Below are positions 1-10,920 of a stretch of DNA of 64,000 nucleotides, piece after piece (within the stretch, counting starts at the first letter, position 1; each line of letters opens with the position of its first letter). The notes under the pieces are model-generated. The model saw only the letters and a program-made list of their open reading frames with translations, ran no database searches and was not told the DNA's origin. The position numbers were made by a program, and so were the translations under genes. The stretch lies in assembly GCF_030272615.1 (NCBI RefSeq), contig NC_081406.1, positions 474,349,400 through 474,413,399 on the forward strand. Direction: 5' to 3'. This DNA is from Cryptomeria japonica. Its lineage: Eukaryota; Streptophyta; Pinopsida; Cupressales; Cupressaceae.

Positions 1-525
1 TTTTTCTTGCCCTAGAAGTCCATTTAGGTTTAATTTTATTCTTTTGCCAATTAAATCATTTCCAAATAGTTAATATTCAAAAAAGACTTTTCTCTTCCTC
101 ATTTAATTTTCTCAAATAATTTAAAACTTAAAAATTCTATTTCAAAAGTCAATGAGGGAAAAAGATTTTATTATTTTACTTTTCCAATTCCATTTAACCT
201 TTTTACAAAAATGCATATACATAGCTAATTTCACAATTTCTATTTAAAAATGCATACAGTTATTTAATTCACCATTCTGAAAAATAACATTTAATCAAAC
301 TTTCTAGTAATATGAATTAAGAAATTTGATTTATTGATTAATCACACATAGGGGTCCTATTTAATTTAATCTCTTTTATTTATGAATGTGTAATAAACAT
401 ATTTAAGTAATTAATCACTTTAAGATTTAATAGTTAATTTCACAAACGCATAACACGCAACTCAAGAAAACCAGATAAACTCATGACCTACATAACAGAC
501 ATAGGCAACTGACAGACGACTGACA
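1..525. other. AT-rich intergenic DNA, no gene seen
   Basis: The stretch is AT-rich, with many short A and T runs and stop codons in all frames. I see no coding region, RNA gene or repeat boundary in it before the target-site duplication of the solo LTR at 526-530. Confidence 0.6.
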
Positions 526-530
526 ATGCT
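526..530. repeat. Target-site duplication of the solo LTR (ATGCT)
   Basis: ATGCT stands directly left of the LTR terminus TGTTAG and is repeated exactly at 1598-1602, directly right of the terminus CCAACA. Five base pairs is the usual duplication made by a copia integrase. Confidence 0.85.
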
Positions 531-1597
531 TGTTAGGTCCCGGAGACAACTGAGAGGGGGGGGGGGGGGTGAGTCAGTTGTCTAATAAATTCAAACCAAA
601 AACCAATTAACCAACTTAATGCTTAATACCGGTAAACCAGTTAAGTGTGCTGGTAGACTGTGTTAACAGTAAATTGCTATACCGGTAAAGATTAATGCAT
701 GAAACATAAACATAAAGTCATCCACAACACATAACACCAATATTTGTACGTGGAAACCCTTTAAGGGAAAAAACCACGGTGGGAAACCTTACCCACAATC
801 AGATGATACTATTGCAGATATTAAGTGTACATAAATGGGGTCTGCACATGTAGAAAGGCCAACAGCCTAGAGCTCATTGCTCAATCACAAAATGGGAGTC
901 ACACTAACTACATTTGGATGGTTAAATCCAATAAGAATGTATTGCACAAAATAACATCTTCATATGCTGGATTCAGTACCGATGTAATGCTGATATGCTT
1001 CTACAAAAACCTAGCTTCACCTTCAAATGATGTCTTCGTGTATACCTCTGCTTAATCTCGCATATACCTTCACACAATTCTTTTTCACATTCCACATTCG
1101 ATCTTACAAATAAGATCTTACATTTATACCATACCCTAAGACCAATTTTAGTAGGTCGGCTCTACAAGATATTACAATAAAAACATTTTACAAACAATAT
1201 AATATCCGATGCAATAACCGATTGAACATGCCGGCTTAATGCATTTACAACAATAATAAATCATCTCCATAGCATGCCATGCTGATCTGGAAAAGATAAA
1301 CCTGTCGGTGTAACCCTATGTAACCCTGGACCTATTTGCCGGTAAAAGCAAATATACAATTATGAATATACCAATGATTAATTCTTCAAAACAAAGTGTC
1401 CACACGATGTCTTCGACATTACCAAGTGTCTTCCATATCATTCCAAGTGCCGGTGATCATTATATCCTGCCGGCGAACCATATACCAATAACTATGCAAT
1501 AGTTACTTGCTTGCCGGTGAATGTTGCTGGATCTCCAAAGTGCTAGTGTTCCAGTAGGTGTTGACATCAATGACAAAACCATACCAAAATACCAACA
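531..1597 (-). mobile_element. Solo LTR of a Ty1/copia-like element
   Basis: A 1067-bp block begins TGTTAGGTCC and ends ACCAACA, the TG...CA ends of an LTR. It is flanked by a perfect 5-bp duplication, ATGCT at 526-530 and at 1598-1602. No internal region follows, so this is a solo LTR left by recombination between two LTRs. It shares with the Copia1 LTR a G tract close to the left edge (556-569) and a motif of the form GTGGAAACCC...GGGAAAAAACCACGGTGGG near 749-785. The same features in Copia1 place the element on the minus strand. The short open frame inside it (825-1055) shows no known domain. Confidence 0.85.
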
Positions 1598-3122
1598 ATG
1601 CTCACTATTGAGCTTGGCTAGGGGTAAAATGTAGGGTCTTACGACCATCTCATCCACTTCCATCAGACCAATAAGGCACATTCAGACCTATGAAGCCAGG
1701 TGGAGATGATATCCTGTACCTTCATGGTACTAGTACCTGCAATCTCTTGCAACAATGAACCACATGTGCATATATATACAACCATAGTAGACACATCGAT
1801 GAAGGAGAATCGTGACGTTCCTTGTCTCACCGAAATGAGTGAAGGAAAATCATCTCCTCTCACCCATACACTCAGAAACATGAAACATGCATATAACATA
1901 ACTCACATATACAATAAATGTGTTAGTCCAGGGTCAGTAACACATAAATCAAATTAACATCTAATCATACATATGAATTAATGCATAATCAACATTCACC
2001 AATACACACATCAAGCATAAAACCTGAATATAACATCACAACATGGTATATCAACCATCCAAGTAAGCCACTAAAAAGTCAACCAAGGTCGAACTGGGTT
2101 TAAAAGAGTCATATCAGACGAGAGGTACTACATATTACAAATAAATGGTACTCTAGATGGGTAAATATTGTAGTTATAACTAACAAAATCTATGATAATA
2201 TTGTGTTTGTACAATAATAATTTGCAGGTTCGAAAATATTTTTTAAAAACAAACTGGAATATCAATAGTTAAAAACTGTTAAATTTTATGCATTCATTTA
2301 CAAATAGAGAATTGATAAGAGTACAAAACAAAGTGCACTTAATATAGCATGAAAATTCTTATCCAGAATTACATGGTTTTCGAATAGGTTTGGGTCGTAG
2401 TTGAACAACTCATAGCTAGATTTTTTAATCCTGCTGCTATGAATGGACAAATGTTGTGATCTTCAATTCAACAAAAGATATCAAAATACACAATGCTTGA
2501 AAAGAATATTTTTTTGAGATACTGATACATCATAATTGATTCAGTTTGAATATGTGTATGATATAGAGAGCTCAGTCAAAGTCATTTATAGCAGACATGA
2601 GAATTTAGTTTGGTAGCTACACCCTTCCAAGAATTGTGATGCAACTTGATGGATTTCTACCTGGTCCTTGAGTTATTTTCTCGAAGAACAACTTCTAAAG
2701 AATATGTGTTTGTATTTTTTCAATCAACATATTTTGTTGTGTGTAATGTAAACTTTAAGAGGGCCACTTTAATGACTTATGTTAGTAATTAAATATTATT
2801 AGTTGGGAGTAAATTTCTCATATATAAATAGTTTGAAGGTAGTCTAAATAAGTTAAGGGAATGCAAAACTTTACAAGCATTTACACAATTCATTGTAAAT
2901 CTTATATGAACTCAATATTCTTATTTGTATTTCTTATTCTACAAATATAAATGCTTTTCAAGTTTCCAACACATTATAATGCAACTGCTGTAGAATCTTT
3001 TCTAGCTTCTTCCAAACCATGTTGTTGAAGGATGGAAAGAGGGGATAGTTACCTTAGTCAATTAAAGTATTCTCTATATTGGTTTCTTCTTATAGAGTTG
3101 TAGACATAGACCTTCAGATCTT

Positions 3123-3360
3123 TTGGCCTCTGTATGGTATTTGAACTTGGATGGGACTCATCAGTAAATTGAGGTATTCACTCTTACTTTTACTTGGAGA
3201 TATTTGTGGAACACACATTTTTTGACCTTTGGATGGCATTTGAACTTGGATGGGTCTCATCAGTCAATCGAGGTATTCTTTTTACTTAATTTTGCTTGGG
3301 GATATTTCTAAAATACTCTTTTTGGCCCGTGGATGCCATTTTAACTTTGGATAAGTCTTC
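3123..3360. repeat. Tandem repeat, period about 100 bp, 2.4 copies
   Basis: The first two units share a diverged core (GTATGGTATTTGAACTTGG against GGATGGCATTTGAACTTGG) followed by ATGGG(A/T)CTCATCAGT and GAGGTATTC. A third, shorter and more diverged unit begins near 3322. No coding meaning is apparent. Confidence 0.65.
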
Positions 3361-3434
3361 ATTGTGATATTTGCCCTACCCTGGCACCCACTACCTCTGC
3401 TCTAAGTTACCACCATAATGGTGATAGTATTTTT

Positions 3435-3557
3435 GTCAAGTAAAACATAATTTTATTCAGCCAGTTAATACCATTATTACATACATTTAAATAGACCAGA
3501 ATTTATGAAATTGTCAAGTAAAACATAATTTTATTCAACCAGTTAATACCATTCTTC
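3435..3557. repeat. Direct repeat of about 45 bp, period 78 bp
   Basis: The sequence GTCAAGTAAAACATAATTTT followed by ATTCA(G/A)CCAGTTAATACCATT occurs at 3435 and again at 3513, with one or two differences. It looks like a local duplication. Confidence 0.7.
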
Positions 3558-4132
3558 AAATGTTTGGTATATATGTAGGTGTTGGACTTGTACAAATTGC
3601 TATATCTTCTATAATTATTTGATCTACATATTGACAGTTTCATATTAAAAATATTTAACAGTGCTTACACAACAGATGACAAGCATATAGACCATGCAGT
3701 GTTTATATGACTTTTACTAGGTTTCTAACTTATTAATCGTATATAAGATATCTCTTATGAAAGATTGTTTACAACGTCACAAACACCATATTCACCAATA
3801 TTTTTTATACTCTGTTTAAGACTTTTAGCTTCCTCCATTATGAATTCCATTTTCATGTTTTTTTCTTAATCATTTTAAATTATTGACTTTCAGTTTACAC
3901 CATTATAATGTCTATTTTTTTATGAATTTTCGATGAAGTGGTCTGATGCTGATGATGTTTTCATATATAAACATGTTAAAAAATATTCATCTTCTAATTC
4001 TCTCCTCAAGTATGGATTACATTAGACAACATGAATATAAACTATAATCAGCATCAATAAAACAAAATTTACGCTTGAACCTAACACTAGTAACTTTCAC
4101 TATATTGGAATCATAAGTTTATGAGTGAACAT

Positions 4133-4713
4133 TGTAGACACCTAAAAATGTCTCATTAATCCTAGTCTAATTATTCGTCTATTTAATTAAGTAATTTTTT
4201 AATTATTTGATTAAACTAACTATTTCTTCTAATCATCGCCCTTCAACACTTCTAATTATTCTATTTCTATTCTCAAATCATGTTAATCAGTTAACCCTAT
4301 CTCAATTATTAATTAAATATCAATTATTTAATTAAATATCATTGGAGAATAACCCTTCTATCTTTTGTCTTTTTCTTCTATTTTAAAAAAAATTAAAAAT
4401 TAAAATTAAAAAAAATTAAAAATTTACTGTGAGCAATTGATCTTATATCAATTCTCAATTGAGCAATCATCACGTTGCAATTGCTTAAAAAATAATTCGC
4501 AATTGATTTGATATCAATTCACATTTGCTGTGTACGTAATTCGTAGTTGTTAGATTAAGTTTTTCTTTTTCTGTTCTGTTTCAGTTTTGATTTTTATTAG
4601 AATATCTTTCTGTTTGTAAAAAGACAAAACTCCGTAGTTGAAAAATTAGGCTGGATAGCCCACCGTGTGCTTAGTAACATCATTTTCTGCAGGGGTAGCT
4701 TAGAAACACTTCA
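4133..4713 (+). repeat. Tat1 left LTR (end approximate)
   Basis: About 210 bp from 4133 match the LTR starting at 38689 closely, and a short block near 4676 (AACATCATTTTC) also matches. The section between (about 4345-4660, including an A/T-only run at 4384-4425) has no counterpart in the right copy. The end is placed at CTTCA (4713) because ATTTGG follows, the same junction seen at the Tat2 LTR and primer-binding site. An end near GGTGCA (4722) is also possible. Confidence 0.6.
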
Positions 4714-4772
4714 ATTTGGTGCAAGTAAAATGAACCACAAACAAACTTGTCATTTATTTCACAATTGTGATG

Positions 4773-6290
4773 TGTTAGTTCTGATACTTAATGTAAAGAG
4801 TTGATGCCAATAGCTAACAAGATGAGAGGTGGGGGGGGGGGGTGTGAATCATACAAACTTAAACTTCCATAAAATCAACAAATTCAACCTCGGTAACTTA
4901 TACTTCAGCAATTTAACCAAAAATTGCTAAACCTGCAAACTTATAAACACATAATCATAATAACACTCATAACACCAGATTTAACATGGAAACCCAAATA
5001 GGGAAAAACCACTGTGGGATTTCGGACCCACTAAGAAATATACTCTTCTAGAGTATGCTCGGTTAAAAGCAAATCCTGTTAAAGATTACAAACACATTGC
5101 TAGATGTGACCCGGTTAAGGGATTTCCCTCAGATCTGTTAGGATCTTCACTTTGTTAGAAGTGACCTTGTTAAAGGATTTCAAACACTCACTTAGAATGT
5201 TACCTTGCTAGAGGGTTTACATATAAGACTGTTAAGTCCACTCGGTTAAGAGATTTTCTGTCACTTACAAAATAACAGTAATAAAAATCTATCTGCAACT
5301 TCACATCTAAAATGCTAAAGCAGATTCCTTTTTGCTCAAAACAATCTAGTCATAGGACTTATCTTGTCCCTTTGCTAGGCTTTCTACTCTGTTATTCAAA
5401 TAGGTCTTCAGCTTCTGTGCTCGGTAATCACTATGTAGCATCCCTGCGCATACACTTTCCCGCATATATTGTTTATTAACAATTTCTTATTTATAAACAA
5501 TTGCTAACCGCTAAATCTCCTTGATCACATTTCCCATGATCAATCTTAGCCATCAAATCTTCAAACTTGACCAGGTTCAATGTATCCTTCCGATTTGAAA
5601 ATGTTTTACCTTACCTCGGGACTTGCATTCCCTTCTTGGAACTTGCATAAGGTTATTGCGGTTCAATCTGCATTGTAGAGTTTCCTGCCAATTTTTCTTT
5701 GCCATAGATCCTTAACAAACTTCATGCGCGACATACCAATCATTTATACATCTTCGACTAATCATTGTCCTTCATTAAATAATGCTTTTATCCATTCCAT
5801 GCGCACTATCATAACTCGGTTGCAACTCGGTAAATACTAAACTTTACTCGGTAGACATTTTGCCTTCATTAACTGATATCGATAACCTTAGGGTTTACCG
5901 ACTAGGTTCCTTAGGGTTTATCGACTAGGTTCATTGCTTGGTTGCATAGTATAGTATTAACCTTACAATCAACAACATATGTAGGATATCAAAACAATCT
6001 AAACATCATGATCTCATCATTGACTAACTCGGTAATAGTTGCCCATTGAATAACTTATTCCTCCCTTTATTCATCACATTCTTTCTGTGTCTTTTACCGA
6101 CATCCTTCTAATCAATCTTCTCAAGATATAGCAACATCATACTGAATCAGATAATCAATTTCTTGACATCAATGACAAAATAATGTTGTAAAGATAGTTA
6201 TCATCCTTCTTCAGTTATAACAATAATCTTCAACAACCTTCTCAATATCCTTATTGAATATCAACAATCTTTCTTACTGTAATGCCAACA
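4773..6290 (-). repeat. Copia1 3' LTR (left copy, 1518 bp)
   Basis: Begins TGTTAGTTCTGATACTTAAT and ends TAATGCCAACA on the + strand. It carries a G tract at 4831-4842 and the conserved GGAAACCC...GGGAAAAACCACTGTGGG block at 4984-5031. Compared with the right copy it has an extra tandem unit of 23 bp (5886-5908 and 5909-5931) and several single-base differences. Confidence 0.95.
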
Positions 6291-6302
6291 ATCTCCCCCT
6301 TT
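6291..6302 (-). other. Copia1 polypurine tract
   Basis: On the minus strand AAAGGGGGAGAT stands directly before the 3' LTR start TGTTGGCATT. This is the primer for plus-strand DNA synthesis. Confidence 0.88.
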
Positions 6303-6752
6303 GGCATTGATGGTAAAACCAATAATTAAATGGTAATACCAACAAGATATTCAAACTGATTCGGATTCAGATTGCTGTTAGACTTCTCCGTTTATCCTTG
6401 ATCTGTTGTCTTCTGAAGTCTTCTCCATTTTGCAATCTACTCCCCCTGTCATTAGTCTTCTGTTATTTCCATCATTCAAGGCTTTACCATGCAGTCAACC
6501 ATTTAGTCTTTCAACCATTTAGTCTTCTCCCCTTTTGACAAAAATGCCAAAAAGTAAAAGAACTAAATCATGATTTCTTCCTCTGTGATGTGATTTGCTT
6601 TGCTATGTAACATCTCAGTCTCGGTCAGATCAACTTGTCTCTATTCATTTTTCCTGCACACCTTTAGAAAACCTTCTAAAGTGCATAAATCAACATCAAT
6701 CCACACTTAATATTCTGTAGATTCATCAAATTGATGCTTTCACCGAACTTAG
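6303..6752 (-). other. Copia1 3' untranslated stretch
   Basis: Between the end of RNase H and the polypurine tract lie about 450 bp of T-rich sequence (on the + strand) without an open frame. The stretch has no other recognisable feature. Confidence 0.6.
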
Positions 6753-8370
6753 TTAGTGAGTAGAAGATAGGGGTAGGACCCCTAACTTGCTTCTGAGATA
6801 CTCAAAAGTGTCCCTTGGTAGTGGCTTTGTGAAGATGTCTGCTAATTGCTCCTTTGAATTGATATATTCCAGCACTGGATTCTTTGAAATGTTAATGGTA
6901 CTAGTATTATCACAGAATATAGTTACTGGCTCAGTAATGTTCTTATTTATACCTTCCAATAGTTGTTTGATCCATGCTACATTGGTATAATTCAATGCTA
7001 CAACAACATATTCAGCTTTTGTTGTAGATTGAGAAATACATCCTTGTTTCTTGCTAAGCCAACTTACTAGTCTTTCTCCCAAAAAGAAAGCTCCACCACT
7101 TGTGCTTTTCCTGTCATCTATGTTGCCTACCCAATCAACATCAGTATAAACTTTTAAATCAAAATTATTTCTCTTTTCATATACTAAGCCATAATCTTCA
7201 GTGCCTCTCAGGTATCTGAAAATTCTCTTGATTGCTGTCATATGGGTTTCCTTGGGATCTGTAGAGAATCTTGCTACAATACGTACTACATGTGCTATAT
7301 CCGGTTTACTATGCACAACATATTGCAATTTTCCAATCATAGATCGGTAAAGTGTCTCATCATATGCAGATTCATCGTTCTTTGATAATTTACAGTTAGT
7401 AGTCATAGGAGTACTTACTAGTTTAGAATCCTCCATTCCAAATTTCTTCAAGATTTCCTTTATGTACTTGGATTGAGTAATAAAAATCTCATCTTTCATT
7501 TGCAATATCTGTAAACCTATAAAATACTTTATCTCACCGATTAGTGACATCTCAAATTCTTTGCACATTTCATTTCCAAAGTTCTTGCATAAGGAGTCAT
7601 TACCATAAAATATAATGTCATCAACAAATATGGTTGAGATTAGTATTACATCGTCCTCATCTTTCTTCATGTACATATTGTTGTTTTCACTTGTCCTTAT
7701 AAAACCAATCTTGATTAAATAAGAGTGCAATCTTTCATACCATGCTCTAGGTGCTTGTTTCAGACCATATAAGGCTTTGTTTAGTTTGCACACCTGATCT
7801 TTACTCCTATCTTCAACAAATCCTTCAGGTTGTTCAATGAAAACTTCTCCTTCTAGTATACCATTCAAAAATGTAGATTTAACATCCATTTGATATACCT
7901 TGAAATTTTTGAAAGCAGCATATGCCAACAATGTTCTTACTCCCTCAAGTCTAGCCACAGGTGCAAAAGTCTCACCATAATCTATTCCTTCTTCTTGAGC
8001 ATAACCTTTGCAAACTATTCTTGCTTTGTTGTGAATGACCTCACCTTTTTCATTTAGCTTGTTTCTGAAAATCCACTTAGTACCAATTACATTTTTGTCC
8101 TTTGGTCTTGGGATTAGTGTCCATGTCTCATTCTTCTTGATTTGATCAATTTCTTCTATCATAGCATTTACCCAATCTTCACTGTCAAATGCCTCTTTTA
8201 CTATTCTCGGTTCATATTCAGAAATTAGACATGTGTTCTATCTCAGTTTGTTTCTTCTCATCACTGGATCATCTTTATCTCCTATAATCTGACTTGATGC
8301 ATGATGTCTTCTGACATATTTGGCTAATATAGGCTCGGTAGGTTTTGTATGATCTTCTTCATCACTCGGT
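6753..8370 (-). pseudogene. Copia1 reverse transcriptase and RNase H
   Basis: A 469-residue open frame (6753-8162) holds a copia reverse transcriptase (RVT_2): first Asp in [11 protein letters not shown] (residue 93) and catalytic FVDD (residues 179-182, a variant of YVDD). It is followed by RNase H with Asp 341 (YTDVDW), Glu 384 (KAEYV) and Asp 418 (FCDN), ending ADIFTKPL. The frame extends upstream to about 8370 with one TAG (8238-8240). It is offset by one from the integrase frame, so a frameshift lies near 8350. In RNase H, NPV (residue 430) runs straight into LEYINSKEQ, whereas the family has about 25 residues between these blocks; this looks like an in-frame deletion. Confidence 0.92.
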
Positions 8371-8377
8371 AATGGAC

Positions 8378-9502
8378 ATTATCTTCATTTTCTTCAGCAG
8401 CTTTCTCGGTAGGACTTCTCAGTTGAACATAAATAAATTCTTCATAATCTTTTGGTTCTTTGGAATTTCCTTCATCATTTCTTTCTGCAAATTCATCAAT
8501 TTTCACATTTGCACTTTTCACTATTTTGTTAGATGATTTGATCAGACATTTAAATGCTTTACTTCTAGAGGAATAACCAAGAAATGTTCCTTCTTCACTT
8601 TTCTAATCAAACTTTCCATTTCTGTCATCTTTGTGAACATAGCATCTACTTCCAAAGATTTTAAAGTAACTTACATTAGGTTTCTTGTCATACCAGATCT
8701 CATATGGTGTCTTCATAGTTCCTTTCTTCAGTTGAACTCGGTTCAGGGTGTAAACTGTAGTGCTGATTGCTTCTCTCCAAAATGTTTGAGGTACCCTCTT
8801 ATCTATCATCAGGGTTCTTGCACAATCCACAATTGATCTATTTCTTCTCTCGGCTATCTCATGAGGTGTTCTCGGTGCAAATACTTGCCTCTTTATACCA
8901 TGATCATTGCAGTATAAGTTAAATTCATCAGAAGTGAATTCTCCTCCTCTATTAGATCTAAGACATTTCAGTTGTCTTCCTGTTTCATTTTCAACTCTTT
9001 CCTTGTACCATTTGAACATTTGAAAAGCTTCTGATTTTTCTTTTAAAAACATAACTGACATCATCCTTGAGTAATCATCCACAAATAATATGAAATATTT
9101 ATCACCATAATAAATTTGAACTTTCATAGGACCACAAAGATCAGTGTGTACTAGATCTAAAATTCCTTTAGAAGTGTAGGACTTACTTGTAAAGCTTGAT
9201 CTTGTCATCTTACCGACTTGGCATCCCCGACACATAGCATTCTCAGGTTTTTCAAGAGTCGGTAGTCCTCTTACTTGGTGCTTCTTACTTATTTTGATCG
9301 GATTATAAAAATTTACATGACAAAACCTTTTATGCCATAACCAAGTATCATCTATCTTTGCATAAAGACACTTGTTCCGAGTTGAGTCAAGATGAAATGT
9401 ATTACCTTTTGCTTGTGTCCCGGTAGCAGCTAACTTTCCATGTTTGTCATGAACTTTAACAATTCCTTTCTGAAATTCTATTCGGTATCCTATATTGTTT
9501 AG
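8378..9502 (-). pseudogene. Copia1 integrase
   Basis: Directly after the TAG at 9503-9505 the same frame continues as a copia pre-integrase zinc domain: the His pair is in WHKRFCHVNF and the Cys pair in MCRGC near 9235. The catalytic core follows with VHTDLCGP (first Asp), FVDDYSRM, LRSNRGGEF and AERRNRSI (Glu). The second catalytic Asp appears as Asn in LRSN, where the family has Asp, so this copy would be inactive even without the stops. A TAG at 8603-8605 breaks the C-terminal part. The remainder of the frame (8324-8521) carries the acidic linker toward reverse transcriptase. Confidence 0.85.
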
Positions 9503-9505
9503 CTA

Positions 9506-9916
9506 TGCTACACTCAACACATTGTATTTCAAACCTTCAACCCAGTATACATCATCACATTTAGCATTGTCAAGAAGTGTTATAGATCCTTTACCTTTTA
9601 CTGGACATGGTGCATCATTACCAAATCTTACATAGCCTCCATCATAGTCTTCTAATTTAACAAACTTGTGTTTATCACCTGTCATATGATATGAGCATCC
9701 ACTGTCTATGATCCAAGAATCATTATTATTTATGTGAGATATTAGGGCTTTTTCTTCATATCTTTCCTCATCAGATCCATCTTTAATAGCCACATAAACA
9801 ACTTCCCCAGTATCAATTTCATCAGATTCGTCATCGTTGGATTCCTCATCTGCTACTAGACATGTCTTTCTATCTCTCCTTTTGAAGTCTCAGTGTCCTC
9901 TGTATTGGTTATCTTT
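9506..9916 (-). pseudogene. Copia1 protease
   Basis: In the same frame as gag, the segment contains SWIIDSGCSYHMTGD, the DSG active-site motif of retropepsin-type aspartic proteases, followed by the usual copia continuation ending LKYNVLSVA. The enzyme cuts the Gag-Pol polyprotein. A TGA at 9890-9892 lies upstream of the active site and a TAG at 9503-9505 follows VLSVA, where the family normally reads on. Both therefore interrupt a once continuous protein. Confidence 0.85.
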
Positions 9917-10855
9917 CTACCTATTATCTCGATATTCTCTCTTTTCACTAGATTCTTTGTCAGGGCAGTTAGAAGCCATATGTCCCGTTTTATCACAATT
10001 GAAACATTTTAAAGGTAGCTTTCCTTTATACTTACCTTTTCCTCTCGGTAACCTTCTAGCTAATAATGCTTCAAATTCTTCTTGCTTCTTGATTTCCTCA
10101 TAAATTTTGTGCACTTTTTCCATGTTCTTGCGAAATCTTTCACTTGCTCCACTGTGATCCCCTTCAGAGTACTTACTCATTCTATCATTGTAATCATCAG
10201 ATTCACCAATATGAAAAGAACTGAATGCAGATTCTACTTTAGTTACCGAAGACCCACTGTTATCAAAATTACTTAACTCAAATGCATGTAGCTTACCAAT
10301 AGTAGCATCCAAAGAAAGTGGCATGTTAGGTACAGACCTCAATTCATTGATTATAGAGACTTGAATAGCATAAGATGGTAGAAGGGTTCTCAACAACTTA
10401 CTTGTTATATCCTTTTCTTCAATAGTTCCACCTACTCCTTTGATTTGATTGACAATCTCCTTTAGTCTTGCACTGTATTGGGTTATGTTCTCACCTTCAT
10501 TCATCCTCATGGATTCAAGTTGTCCTCTTAGACTATCTACTTTTTCTCTTTGAACATGTTCATCACCTCCATATACAAATATGAGCTTAGTCCACATTGC
10601 TTTTGCATCATTGCAGCCTTCTAGATCATTAAACTCTGAGTCGGTGAATGTTGATGTTATTTCAATCATAGCTTGAATATGTTCTTGCTTTGCCTTAATC
10701 TCTTCCAAGGTCATAGGGTTGGTGCTCAGTGAAATGTAATCATTCTCCAGATAATATGTTGCATACTCTCCAATTCCTGATAAATGCAGCTTCATCCTTT
10801 TCTGCCATGTGGAGAAACTTGACTTGTTCAGCTTCGGTGCATCCCTTTTATACAT
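9917..10855 (-). pseudogene. gag: Copia1 gag (UBN2-type Gag with zinc knuckle)
   Basis: This 312-residue open frame begins about 50 nt after the primer-binding site. The first two thirds are the helical Gag capsid-like domain of copia elements (UBN2/DUF4219 type), with features such as AKAMWTKLIFVYGG and LKEIVNQIKGVGG. Near the C-terminus is a CCHC zinc knuckle, CFNCDKTGHMASNC, which binds the element RNA. The frame ends at TAG (9917-9919). Eight codons later there is a TGA (9890-9892), and the same frame then runs on into protease, so the original product was a Gag-Pol polyprotein. Gag forms the cytoplasmic particle that holds RNA and reverse transcriptase. Confidence 0.9.
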
Positions 10856-10906
10856 CTTCGGATTTTTGCCTCAAGTACCTTTAAACTTTTTCTTTTGGAG
10901 TCCTTA

Positions 10907-10918
10907 GCTCTGATACCA
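10907..10918 (-). other. Copia1 primer-binding site
   Basis: On the minus strand the LTR ends AACA, then AT, then TGGTATCAGAGC. This is the standard Ty1/copia site complementary to the 3' end of initiator methionine tRNA. Confidence 0.9.
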
Positions 10919-10920
10919 AT

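Larger units (their letters stand above)
1603..4132. other. AT-rich intergenic DNA with two local tandem repeats
   Basis: No coding region is supportable: the few open frames are short, overlap on opposite strands and have no domain signature. Two local repeats occur. One has a period near 100 bp (units starting near 3123, 3222 and 3322, each with a GGATGGCATTTGAACTTGGATGGG-like core). The other is a 45-bp direct repeat with period 78 (3435 and 3513, TCAAGTAAAACATAATTTTA). The origin of the stretch is unknown. Confidence 0.55.

Noticed and set aside
825-1055. 76-codon frame within the solo LTR
   Set aside because: It lies wholly in LTR sequence and has no known domain.
4128-4132. AACAT as a target duplication of Tat1
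   Set aside because: AACAT recurs at 4676 and near 39546 within matching LTR sequence, not at the LTR right edge, so it does not mark the insertion site.
5886-5931. TTTAGGG-like words that might suggest telomeric repeats
   Set aside because: Only two TTAGGGTTTA words occur, within a 23-bp unit in an LTR. There is no telomere array.
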